DNA of 64,000 nucleotides, taken from NCBI RefSeq assembly GCF_046600735.1, contig NZ_JBJMAW010000004.1, positions 62,001 through 126,000 on the forward strand. Reading direction: 5' to 3'. Made by a program: the position numbers and the translations under genes. Shown one piece after another: positions 48,894-57,234 of the stretch. This DNA is from Novilysobacter_A longmucuonensis. Lineage in GTDB: Bacteria > Pseudomonadota > Gammaproteobacteria > Xanthomonadales > Xanthomonadaceae. Numbering within the stretch: position 1 is the stretch's first letter; every line of letters starts with the position of its first letter. The notes beneath the pieces were generated by a model that saw only the letters and a list, made by a program, of their open reading frames with translations, did not search any database and was not told where the DNA came from.

Positions 48894-50576
48894 TCAATCC
48901 CGCGGCGCGCGATACACCTCATCGCCGTCGACGTAGGTCGCCAGCACGGTCAAATCGCGCAACTGCTGTTCCGAAATCGCCAACGGGTCCTGCGCCAGCA
49001 ACACGAAGTCGGCGCGCTTGCCTACCTCGAGACTGCCGACCTCGTCCTCGGCGAACCCGGCATAGGCCGCGTCCAGGGTGAAGCCACGCAGCGCCTCGAA
49101 CGCGGTCAGCTTCTCCTGCGGCAGCCATCCGCCGGCCGGCATGCCCTCGGCGTCAGTGCGCGTCGCCGCTGCGAACAGGCCCAGCCGCGGATCGACCGAT
49201 TCGACCGGGAAGTCCGAGCCCAGCGCCAGCCGCGCGCCGCTGTCGCGCAGCTGCCGCCAGGCGTAGGCACCGACGATGCGCTCCGGCCCGACCCGCTCTT
49301 CCGCCCACGGCATGTCGCTGGTCGCGTGCGTCGGCTGCATCGAGGCGATGACATTCAACTCGGCCAGCCGCGGCAGGTCCTGAGGCGCGAGGATCTGCGC
49401 GTGTTCGATGCGCCAGCGGTGGTCGGTTGAGCCTTCCGGCCACGCCTGCGCATAAGCATCGAGCACCACCCGGTTGCCACGGTCGCCGATGGCGTGGGTT
49501 GCGACCTGGACACCGCAGCCCTGGGCCCGCTCAACGATGCCTGCCAGCGCGGCCGGCTCGGTCAGCAGCAGGCCGCGATTGCCGGCGTCGTCGTGGTAGT
49601 CCTGGATCATCGCCGCACCGCGGCTGCCCAGGGCGCCGTCGACGTACAGCTTCAACGCGCGCATCTGCAGGCGGCCGTCGTCGTGCGCGTACAGCCCGTT
49701 TTCGCAGATCCATTCCAGCGCGTCGCCGTCGCCGGCGGCCAGCGCGTAGATTCGCAGCGGCATCTCGTTGCGGTCGGCCAGTGCCTGATAACCGCGCAAC
49801 TGCGACAGCGTCACGCCGGCGTCGTGCACGCCGGTCAGGCCGTGCTCCACCGCGCTGCGCATACCCAGCTCGAGCGCGCGCTCGGCGGTGTCGGCATCCA
49901 TCGCCGGCATCGCCGAGTCGATCAGGGCCGCCGCACTGTCGATGAATACCCCGGTCGGCTGGCCTTGCGCGTCGCGCTCGATCCGACCGCCGTCGGGCTG
50001 CCAGTCGCCGGTCAGATCTCGTTCGACCACTTCCATCGCCGCGCTATTGGCCCAGCCGGCATGGCCGTCGATCCGCTCCAGCCAGACCGGCCGGTCCGGG
50101 AACGCGGCGTCGAGATCGGCCGCGGTCGGGAAGCGCTGCTCCGGCCAGTCGTTCTGGTCCCAGCCACGCCCGAGCAGCCATGCGCCCGGCGGCAGCTCGC
50201 GGGCGAACTCGCGCAGGCGCTGCACGATCTCGTCCTTGCTCGCGGTGTCGGCCAGTTGCGCACGCATCTGCGCCAGGCCGAGGCCGGCGACGTGGCCGTG
50301 CGCGTCGATCAGACCGGGGATGACGGTCCCATCGCCGGCATCCAGATGGGCTGCCTGCGGATAGCGCGACCTCAGCTCGGCGGCGTCACCCAGCGCGAGG
50401 ATCCGGCCGGTGTCGTCGAAGGCCATCGCCTGCACCCGCGGCTGCGCGGTGTCCATCGTGTGGATGCGCGCGGCGGTCAGCACCGTCACATCGCTGGCCG
50501 ACGCCGGCAGCCACACTCCGGCGAGCACCGCCGCCGCAACCGCCGTCATCGACCACCGCTTCACCGTGTTTCGCAT
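48894..50576 (-). CDS. Secreted amidohydrolase (YtcJ-like)
   Basis: A 560-residue metal-dependent hydrolase with a signal peptide (MTAVAAAVLAGVWLPASA). The composite metal site is readable: VIPGLIDAHGHV (HxH), ALKLYVDGALGSRGA (the family's lysine), VATHAIGDRGN (His), RIEHAQIL (His) and LALGSDFPVE (Asp). A C-terminal beta segment ends GDEVYRAP. YtcJ-type proteins are annotated as amidohydrolases with unknown natural substrates; export suggests a nutrient or detoxification role. It is divergent from the phoH gene. Confidence 0.9.
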   Translation of the reverse strand: MRNTVKRWSMTAVAAAVLAGVWLPASASDVTVLTAARIHTMDTAQPRVQAMAFDDTGRILALGDAAELRSRYPQAAHLDAGDGTVIPGLIDAHGHVAGLGLAQMRAQLADTASKDEIVQRLREFARELPPGAWLLGRGWDQNDWPEQRFPTAADLDAAFPDRPVWLERIDGHAGWANSAAMEVVERDLTGDWQPDGGRIERDAQGQPTGVFIDSAAALIDSAMPAMDADTAERALELGMRSAVEHGLTGVHDAGVTLSQLRGYQALADRNEMPLRIYALAAGDGDALEWICENGLYAHDDGRLQMRALKLYVDGALGSRGAAMIQDYHDDAGNRGLLLTEPAALAGIVERAQGCGVQVATHAIGDRGNRVVLDAYAQAWPEGSTDHRWRIEHAQILAPQDLPRLAELNVIASMQPTHATSDMPWAEERVGPERIVGAYAWRQLRDSGARLALGSDFPVESVDPRLGLFAAATRTDAEGMPAGGWLPQEKLTAFEALRGFTLDAAYAGFAEDEVGSLEVGKRADFVLLAQDPLAISEQQLRDLTVLATYVDGDEVYRAPRD

Positions 50577-50720
50577 GCGCCCGTCCTACAGATGAGAAGT
50601 CGTCGCATCTTTGCGAAAAAGCACGGGCGGGCGCAAGCTTCCTGTTCCACGCGAGTCTACCTACGCACCCTGCATGCGTACCCACTGCGCCTGGTGGCGC
50701 ACCACTGAATACAGCTGCCG

Positions 50721-51704
50721 ATGCCTTCACGCACCACATCCGAGTTCACCCTCGACCCGCCCGAAGCCGAGCGCCTGGCCAATCTGTCCGGCCCCTTCGA
50801 CGGCCACCTGCGCATGATCGAGCTGCGCCTGGGCGTGGAAATCGCCAACCGCGGCAACGTGTTCCGCGTGGTGGGCCCGGTGGTCGCGGTGGGCAAGGCC
50901 GAGACCCTGCTGCGCGAGCTGTGGAACGACGCCGCCAACGAGACCCTGAGCGAACCGGCCATCCACCTGCGCCTGGCCGAAGCCCAGGCCGATCGCGTGG
51001 TCGCCGAGGACATCGAACCGCAGGAGGTCGCCATACGGGTCAAGCGCGGCACCATCCGCGGCCGTGGCCCGAACCAGGCCAAGTACCTGCACGCGATCGC
51101 GATCAACGACATCAACCTCGGCATTGGTCCGGCCGGCACCGGCAAGACCTTCCTGGCGGTCGCCAGCGCGGTGGAGGCGCTCAACGACGGCCGGGTGCAG
51201 CGGCTGATCCTGGTGCGCCCGGCGGTGGAGGCCGGCGAGAAGCTCGGTTTCCTGCCCGGCGACCTCACCCAGAAGGTCGACCCCTACCTGCGCCCGCTCT
51301 ACGACGCGCTGTACGAGATGCTCGGCGTGGAAAAGGTGGTCAAGCTGCTGGAGAAGAACGTCATCGAGATCGCACCGCTGGCCTACATGCGCGGGCGCAC
51401 GCTCAACGATGCATTCGTGATCCTCGATGAGGCGCAGAACACCACCATCGAGCAGATGAAGATGTTCCTGACCCGGATCGGGTTCGGCAGCACCGCGGTG
51501 GTCACCGGCGACATGACCCAGATCGATCTGCCCAAGCACCAGAAATCCGGCCTGAAGGACGCGCTGGAGGTGTTGCACGGGGTCGACGGGATCAGCTTCA
51601 CCTTCTTCGAATCGCGCGACGTGGTGCGGCATCCGCTGGTGGCGAAGATCGTCGACGCCTATGACGCGCGCGATGCGCAGGACGCCGGGACCGGGGCAGC
51701 ATGA
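50721..51704 (+). CDS. PhoH-family ATPase (YbeZ-like)
   Basis: This 327-residue protein has an N-terminal KH-like portion (AIHLRLAEAQADRVVAEDIE) and a P-loop ATPase domain: Walker A GPAGTGKT (136-143), Walker B FVILDEAQN and TGDMTQIDLPKHQKSGL. It partners with YbeY in rRNA maturation and ribosome quality control in bacteria where studied. The next gene is ybeY, but 157 bases holding three family B repeats separate them. Confidence 0.93.
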   Translation: MPSRTTSEFTLDPPEAERLANLSGPFDGHLRMIELRLGVEIANRGNVFRVVGPVVAVGKAETLLRELWNDAANETLSEPAIHLRLAEAQADRVVAEDIEPQEVAIRVKRGTIRGRGPNQAKYLHAIAINDINLGIGPAGTGKTFLAVASAVEALNDGRVQRLILVRPAVEAGEKLGFLPGDLTQKVDPYLRPLYDALYEMLGVEKVVKLLEKNVIEIAPLAYMRGRTLNDAFVILDEAQNTTIEQMKMFLTRIGFGSTAVVTGDMTQIDLPKHQKSGLKDALEVLHGVDGISFTFFESRDVVRHPLVAKIVDAYDARDAQDAGTGAA

Positions 51705-51730
51705 GCTCGCATGGCACCTTGCCAATGCCG

Positions 51731-51848
51731 GTAGAGCCGAGCTTGCTCGGCTGCCCGTTGCGCCCCCGCAGCCCCGTAGAGCCGAGCTTGCTCGGCTGCC
51801 CTTTGCGCCGCCGTATCCGCAGCCGCAGCCGAGCAAGCTCGGCTCTAC
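51731..51848. repeat. Three family B repeats between phoH gene and ybeY
   Basis: Two direct copies of TAGAGCCGAGCTTGCTCGG (51732 and 51777) are followed by one inverted copy ending 51848. They could fold as alternative hairpins in the middle of the operon mRNA. Confidence 0.85.
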
Positions 51849-51861
51849 GAGGGACCTCGCG

Positions 51862-52344
51862 ATGACCCGGGCGCCTTCGCGCATCGATGTATCGGTGACC
51901 TACGTGGTGCCGCGCGCCGGCATCCCGGCGGCCGCGAGCTTCCGCAAATGGGTCGAAGCCGCGCTCGAGGGCCGCATCCGCGAAGCCGACCTGGCGATCC
52001 GGGTCGTCGGCGACAAGGAAGGCCAGGCGCTCAACCGCCACTACCGCGGCAAGGACTACGCGACCAACGTGCTCAGCTTCCCCGCCGACCTGCCCGAGGG
52101 CCTGCCGGAAGGCATCCGGTTGCCGCTGCTCGGTGACCTGGTGATCTGCGCACCCGTGGTCGCCCGCGAGGCGCAGGAGCAGGGCAAGCCGCTCGGCGCG
52201 CACTACGCCCACCTGACCGTGCATGGCGCCCTGCACCTGCTCGGCTGGAACCACGAGGACGACACCGAGGCCGAGTGCATGGAGAAGCTGGAGCGCGAGA
52301 TCCTCGCCGGGATGGGCATCGCCGATCCATACCAGGCGGCATGA
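51862..52344 (+). CDS. ybeY: Endoribonuclease YbeY (rRNA maturation factor)
   Basis: YbeY is a zinc-dependent RNase for 16S rRNA 3' maturation and stress quality control. The 160-residue product has YATNVLSFPADLPEG, LGDLVICAPVVAREA and the zinc motif HGALHLLGWNH (His-121, His-125, His-131). The start at 51862 is preceded by AGGGA; the preceding in-frame sequence is repeat-derived. It is followed 86 bases later by corC, as in the E. coli ybeZYX order. Confidence 0.95.
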   Translation: MTRAPSRIDVSVTYVVPRAGIPAAASFRKWVEAALEGRIREADLAIRVVGDKEGQALNRHYRGKDYATNVLSFPADLPEGLPEGIRLPLLGDLVICAPVVAREAQEQGKPLGAHYAHLTVHGALHLLGWNHEDDTEAECMEKLEREILAGMGIADPYQAA

Positions 52345-52430
52345 ACGGGGGAGGCTCAGCGCCTGTCCCGCATCCACGCTAGACTCGCCCCTGAGCGCCC
52401 CTCCCCCGGGCGCACTTTTGCAAAAACGCA

Positions 52431-53300
52431 ATGTCCGAGGACGACAGTAGTACCCCGCCGACCGATATCCAGGAAAAGCGCCGTTCGTGGCTCGACCGCA
52501 TCAGCTCCGCGCTGTCCGGTGAACCGACCACCCGCGAAGACCTTGTCGAGATCCTGCGCGATGCCCAGGCTGATGGCCTGATCGCCGCCGATACCCTGAC
52601 GATGATGGAGGGCGCGATCACCGTGTCCGACCTGACCGTGGGCGACGTCATGATCCCGCGCTCGCAGGTGGTCGCACTGCCGGCCGATGCGCGGTTCCTG
52701 GACCTGATGAAGATGGTGGTCGAGTCCGGCCATTCGCGCTTCCCGGTCCACGGCGAGGACAGCGACGACGTGCTCGGCATCCTCCTGGCCAAGGACCTGT
52801 TGCGCGGGGTGGTGGCCGACAACGGCCCCGGCAGCGTGCACGAGCTGCTGCGCCCGGCGGTGCTGATCCCCGAATCCAAGCGCCTGGACGTGCTGCTGCG
52901 CGAGTTCCGGCTGTCGCGCAACCACATGGCCATCGTGATCGACGAGCACGGCGGCGTGGCCGGGCTGATCACGATCGAGGACGTGCTGGAACAGATCGTC
53001 GGCGAGATCGACGACGAGCACGACGAGGCCGAAAACCCCGACGCGCTGATCGCGGCGCAGGCCGACGGGCAGTTCGTGGTCGATGCGCTGACCCCGGTGG
53101 AGGATTTCAACGAGCGTTTCGGCGCCGACTTCGACGAGGACGAGTACGACACCATCGGCGGCTTGATCACCGGTGCGATCGGCCATCTGCCCGAAGCCGG
53201 CGAGGAGCTGACCCTGGGCCGCTACGTGTTCCGCGTGTCCAGCGCCGATGCACGGCGGGTGCACGCGTTCCATGTCGGCGTGCTGGGCGATGCCGCGTAA
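52431..53300 (+). CDS. corC: CorC/HlyC-family protein (YbeX-like)
   Basis: A 289-residue cytoplasmic protein of the magnesium/cobalt efflux family. Two CBS domains (VGDVMIPRSQVVALPADARF; LLRPAVLIPESKRLDVLLRE with MAIVIDEHGGVAGLITIEDV) are followed by a CorC_HlyC transporter-associated domain (DFNERFGADFDEDEYDTIGG). There are no membrane helices, as usual for YbeX. It overlaps the next gene by 11 bases, so a coupled product is likely. Confidence 0.93.
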   Translation: MSEDDSSTPPTDIQEKRRSWLDRISSALSGEPTTREDLVEILRDAQADGLIAADTLTMMEGAITVSDLTVGDVMIPRSQVVALPADARFLDLMKMVVESGHSRFPVHGEDSDDVLGILLAKDLLRGVVADNGPGSVHELLRPAVLIPESKRLDVLLREFRLSRNHMAIVIDEHGGVAGLITIEDVLEQIVGEIDDEHDEAENPDALIAAQADGQFVVDALTPVEDFNERFGADFDEDEYDTIGGLITGAIGHLPEAGEELTLGRYVFRVSSADARRVHAFHVGVLGDAA

Positions 53301-54570
53301 GCCGAGCTGGTTCCAGCGCGGTTTGCTGGCCGTCGCGCTGCTCTGTTCGCTCGCATTTGCAGCGCCGGCCCTTGCCGCACCGCGCATCGGCGTGGTCACG
53401 ATGCAGCCCGGCGAGATCTTCTTCGAGCGCTTCGGCCACAACGCCATCCTGGTGCACGAGCCAGCCACTGGCGAGGCGACCTCGTACAACTTCGGCTTCT
53501 TCGATCCGACCGCGGACGACTTCATCGCGCGCTTCGTCGCCGGCGAGATGCGCTACCGCCTGCTCGCATTGCCGTTCGAGCAGGACATGCGCAGCTATCG
53601 CCAGTCCGGACGCGGCGTCAGCGTGCAGTGGCTCGACCTGGACGAGGCCGACGCGCGGCAGCTGGCCGCGGCACTGGCCGAGAACGCGCGCCCGGAGAAC
53701 GCGTATTACCGCTACGACTACTTCCTCGACAACTGCTCGACCCGCGTGCGCGACGCGCTTGACGAGGCGCTCGGCGGGAGCCTGCGGCGGCAGCTCGAGG
53801 GCCGCTCACGCGGCAGCACGTTCCGCAGCGAGGCGGTGCGGCTGGCTTCGCCGGCGCCATGGATGTGGCTGGCCTTCGACATCGGGCTGGGGCCTTCGGC
53901 CGACCGCCCGCTGTCGTTCTGGGGCGAGTCATATGTCCCGATGCGGCTGGCGTCCGCACTCGGTGAGGTCGTCAATCAGCAAGGCCGGCCGCTGGTCGCC
54001 GATGAGGTCCAGCTACTGCCACACCGCATCGCGCCCGAGCCGGCCGATGCGCCACGCCGGAATCTGCCGTGGTGGCTCGCCGGCCTGGCGACCGGTGCGG
54101 CATTGGTGTGGCTGGGCAACTTCCGGCCACGCGCGCTGGCCGCGGTCGCATTGCCATTCTGGTTCGCGTCGGGGTTGATCGGTGCGCTGATGCTGTTCAT
54201 CTGGCTGGGCACCGAGCACCGCTTCGGCTGGGCCAACCAGAATCTATGGTTGCTCAATCCGCTGGCCTGGCTGCTGCTGCCGGGGGGATGGCGGGTGCTG
54301 CGCGGGCGGGCGCCGGGCCGCTGGTTCTGGATCGTCCTGGCCACGACGCTCGCGCTTGCGGTGGTCGGGCTCTTCGCCTACTGGCTGCAGGCGCTTCCCC
54401 AGCGCAACGCGCACTGGATCGCGCTGCTGCTCCCGCTGCATGCCGGTCTGATGCTGGGGTTCCGCGCGCGCAACCGGGCGCTTGCCCGCGCGGGTCGCGG
54501 CGGGCAGGATGCGGTCGATGAGCGAACGACCCAATCTGCCACCGTGCGTGATCAACTGCGCCGCGTATAG
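53290..54570 (+). CDS. DUF4105 membrane protein in the lnt position
   Basis: A 426-residue protein with a signal-type start (LLAVALLCSLAFAAPALA), a DUF4105 domain and at least four membrane helices at about 275-410. The domain includes GEIFFERFGHNAILV, YNFGFFD, the conserved YRYDYFLDNCSTRVRDAL and WLDLDEADARQLA. The NCSTR and FGH segments resemble thiol-protease-like domains of unknown activity. E. coli has lnt after ybeX; here this gene takes that place and overlaps corC by 11 bases. It overlaps corA by 53 bases. Confidence 0.85.
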   Translation: MPRKPSWFQRGLLAVALLCSLAFAAPALAAPRIGVVTMQPGEIFFERFGHNAILVHEPATGEATSYNFGFFDPTADDFIARFVAGEMRYRLLALPFEQDMRSYRQSGRGVSVQWLDLDEADARQLAAALAENARPENAYYRYDYFLDNCSTRVRDALDEALGGSLRRQLEGRSRGSTFRSEAVRLASPAPWMWLAFDIGLGPSADRPLSFWGESYVPMRLASALGEVVNQQGRPLVADEVQLLPHRIAPEPADAPRRNLPWWLAGLATGAALVWLGNFRPRALAAVALPFWFASGLIGALMLFIWLGTEHRFGWANQNLWLLNPLAWLLLPGGWRVLRGRAPGRWFWIVLATTLALAVVGLFAYWLQALPQRNAHWIALLLPLHAGLMLGFRARNRALARAGRGGQDAVDERTTQSATVRDQLRRV

Positions 54571-55513
54571 CCGCGACGGCGCCCGCCGCGATATATCGCT
54601 GGAGGCGATCAGCGACGCGCTTGCAGTCGATGAAGGCGGTTTTGTCTGGGTCGGGCTGTACGAGCCGGACGAGCACACCCTTGACCTGCTGCAGGAGGAG
54701 TTCGGGCTGCACGACCTGGCGGTCGAGGACGCGCGCAAGGCGCACCAGCGTCCAAAGATCGAGCTCTACGGCCAGTCGCTGTTCATCGCAATCCATACCG
54801 CGCAGGCCGCCGACCGCCACATCCGCTTCGGCGAGACGCACCTGTTCGTCGGCCCCCGCTACCTGGTCAGCGTGCGCCACGGCGCCTCGACCAGCTATGC
54901 CCCGGCACGCGCGCGCATGGAGCGTGAGCCGGCCCTGCTGCGGCACGGGCCGGGCGCAGCGCTGTATGCGGTGCTGGACCTGGCGGTCGACGACTTCGTG
55001 CCGATCGTCGAGGAGTTCAACCTGGCCCTGAACGCGCTGGAGCAGAACATCTTCGCCGAGGATTTCCGCAAGAACACGGTGCAGGAGCTGTACGACCTCA
55101 AGCGCGAGCTGACCCACCTGCGCATGGCGGTGGGGCCGATGCAGGACATCCTCGGACAGCTTGCGCGCTCGCGCGACGGACTGATCGATGGCGAGATCCA
55201 GCTGTACTTCCGCGACGTGCTCGACCATACCGTGCGGATCAACGAGTCCACCGACACCCTGCGCGAGATGCTGACCGCCGCGGTCAGCGTCAACCTGGCG
55301 CTGGTGACGGCGCGGCAGGGGGAGATCGTGAAGCGGCTCGGCGCCTGGGCCGCCCTGCTCGCGGCGCCGACCTTGGTCGCCAGCTGGTACGGCATGAACT
55401 TCATCCACATGCCGGAACTGGAGGGGCGCTGGAGCTACCCGGTGCTGCTCGGCGCGGTCGCGCTGGTTTGCACGGTGCTGTACCGCATGTTCAAGCGCGC
55501 GCGCTGGCTCTAG
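54518..55513 (+). CDS. corA: CorA-family magnesium/cobalt channel
   Basis: A 331-residue pentameric channel subunit with a large cytoplasmic alpha/beta domain (AVDEGGFVWVGLYEPDEHTL, DLAVEDARKAHQRPKIELYG), a long stalk helix and two C-terminal membrane helices. The selectivity motif YGMN (in SWYGMNFIHMPELEG) lies in the loop between them. The start at 54518 (MSERPNLPP) has AGGA eight bases ahead and lies inside the end of the DUF4105 gene, a long overlap. The tail KRARWL is basic as expected. Confidence 0.94.
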   Translation: MSERPNLPPCVINCAAYSRDGARRDISLEAISDALAVDEGGFVWVGLYEPDEHTLDLLQEEFGLHDLAVEDARKAHQRPKIELYGQSLFIAIHTAQAADRHIRFGETHLFVGPRYLVSVRHGASTSYAPARARMEREPALLRHGPGAALYAVLDLAVDDFVPIVEEFNLALNALEQNIFAEDFRKNTVQELYDLKRELTHLRMAVGPMQDILGQLARSRDGLIDGEIQLYFRDVLDHTVRINESTDTLREMLTAAVSVNLALVTARQGEIVKRLGAWAALLAAPTLVASWYGMNFIHMPELEGRWSYPVLLGAVALVCTVLYRMFKRARWL

Positions 55514-55621
55514 GCCGGCGCGCGGCCAGCGCCATACGGGAACGCCGCCGCACGAACAGGCCACCGGCTCCCGCTGGCTGCACGCTATCCGCACAGCCAC
55601 GCAGAGCCGCTGGACCGCCGG

Positions 55622-55807
55622 TCAGCGCAGCAACGTGCCGTCCCAGCCGCTGCGCTTGCGCCGGTCCTTGCCGCTGCGGCGGTCTTCCTTGTCCGGCTCG
55701 AAGCGGATCTCCTCGCGTCGCACGGTGCCCTGCCGGCGCTCCTTGCCGCTGCGGCGCTCCGGGCCCTTGTACGGCTCGGCCGGCTTGTTGTCGCTGTCGA
55801 TGCTCAT
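55622..55807 (-). CDS. Small arginine-rich protein with duplicated RRSGKxRR motif
   Basis: This 61-residue, highly charged and probably disordered protein contains GPERRSGKERRQ and EDRRSGKDRRKRSG, two copies of one motif separated by TVRREEIRFEPDK. GERRxGxDRR motifs occur at the ends of some regulators and in small xanthomonad proteins of unknown function; nucleic-acid binding is a guess from charge. It is convergent with corA. Confidence 0.6.
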   Translation of the reverse strand: MSIDSDNKPAEPYKGPERRSGKERRQGTVRREEIRFEPDKEDRRSGKDRRKRSGWDGTLLR

Positions 55808-55896
55808 GATCCCTCTCCCTGTGCACGCGATGAAGTCGGACTCTTCCGGGTGTCGTGCCCGGCTGCCTCAGGCCCCGAAAACCCGCAGGCACGGGC

Positions 55897-57147
55897 TCAT
55901 GCGGCGATTGCCCGCAGCAACAGGCCGGTGGCGTAGGCGGCGTAGGTGCCGAGCGCATAACCCAGCACCGCCAGCAACACGCCGACCGGCGCCAGGGCCG
56001 GGTGGAACGCACTGGCCACGACCGGTGCCGATGCCGCGCCACCGATGTTGGCCTGCGAGCCGACCGCAACGAAGAACAGCGGCGCCCGGATCAGCTTGGC
56101 CACGCCGAGCATCAGCGCGGCATGCACCAGTATCCAGATCAGCCCGAGCAGGAACAGCCAGGGCCGGTCGAGCAACGCGCCCAGGTCCATCTGCATGCCG
56201 ATCGTGGCGACCAGCACGTACAGCATCGCCGAGCCGATCCGCGATGCGCCGGCGCCTTCCAGCGAGCGCGCGCGGGTGAAACTCAGCGCCAGGCCGATCG
56301 TGGTGGCGATCACGGTGATCCAGAAGAACCGGGCGGTCAGGCTGTAGTTCTCCAGCTCCCACTCGGCCGGCAGACTGGAAATCCAGGCCACCAGCGGATC
56401 GGTGATGAAATGGGCGAAGCCGGTCGCGCCGAGCCCGACCGCGAGGATCACCATCAGGTCGGTCAGCGTCGGATTGCGCGAGTGCTGGGCCTGGTAGGCC
56501 TCGATGCGGCACTTGAGATCGTCGATCGCGCTGAGGTCGGCGCGGGTCCAGCGGTCGAAGGTCTGCGCGCGCCCGGCCAGGAACAGCAACACCGCCAGCC
56601 ACAGGCTCGCGACCAGCACGTCGACCGCGACGAACTGGCCGAACATCGTTGCCTCCACCTCGAAGACTTCCTTCATCGCCGCCTGGTTGGCGCCGCCGCC
56701 GATCCAGCTGCCGGCCACCGTGGTCATGCCGCGCCAGGTGTCGCCGGCGACTGCCTCGGGGTGGATCACGCCCATCGCCAGCAAGGCCACCACGCCGCCG
56801 AGCATCACCCCGAAGGTGCCGGTCAGGAACATGATTACCGCCTTGGGCCCGAGCCGCACCACCGCGCCGAAGTCGATCGCCACGCACAGCAGCACCAGCG
56901 CGCTGGGCAGCAGGTAATCGCGTGCCATCGGGTAGAGGCCGGAAGTGGCGCCGTCGATCACGCCCAGGCTGTTGAATACCGACGGGATCAGGTAGCACAG
57001 CAGCAGCGCCGGGACGTAGGTGTAGAACTTCTTCCAGAACCCCTCGGTCCGCGATGCGGTCCAGAAGACGCCGCCCAGGATGATGGCCAGCATGCCCAGC
57101 ACGACGGCATCGTTGGTGATCAGGGCGGTAGAGGTCGGTGGCACCAT
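55897..57147 (-). CDS. DUF819 family transporter-like membrane protein
   Basis: This 416-residue inner-membrane protein has about ten helices and starts MVPPTSTALITNDAVVLGML. Conserved family segments include YLIPSVFNSLGVI, AGSWIGGGANQAAMKEVFEV, GMQMDLGALL and VGSQANIGGAASAPVVASAFHPALAPVG, with the paired GGGAN/GSQANIGG loops expected of an inverted-repeat transporter fold. The substrate is unknown. It follows the two S9 peptidase genes on the same strand, so peptide-product uptake is conceivable but unproven. Confidence 0.88.
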   Translation of the reverse strand: MVPPTSTALITNDAVVLGMLAIILGGVFWTASRTEGFWKKFYTYVPALLLCYLIPSVFNSLGVIDGATSGLYPMARDYLLPSALVLLCVAIDFGAVVRLGPKAVIMFLTGTFGVMLGGVVALLAMGVIHPEAVAGDTWRGMTTVAGSWIGGGANQAAMKEVFEVEATMFGQFVAVDVLVASLWLAVLLFLAGRAQTFDRWTRADLSAIDDLKCRIEAYQAQHSRNPTLTDLMVILAVGLGATGFAHFITDPLVAWISSLPAEWELENYSLTARFFWITVIATTIGLALSFTRARSLEGAGASRIGSAMLYVLVATIGMQMDLGALLDRPWLFLLGLIWILVHAALMLGVAKLIRAPLFFVAVGSQANIGGAASAPVVASAFHPALAPVGVLLAVLGYALGTYAAYATGLLLRAIAA

Positions 57148-57163
57148 CAGTCGTTTCTCTCTT

Positions 57164-57187
57164 GTAGGAGCGGGCCATGCCCGCGAC
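57164..57187. repeat. Single family A variant repeat
   Basis: One unpaired TAGGAGCGGGCCATGCCCGC copy between the DUF819 gene and the S9 peptidase. Confidence 0.75.
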
Positions 57188-57234
57188 GCGCTGCGGTCCG
57201 CACGCGCAGGCGGTGCAGAAGCGTGAAGCGCTCC

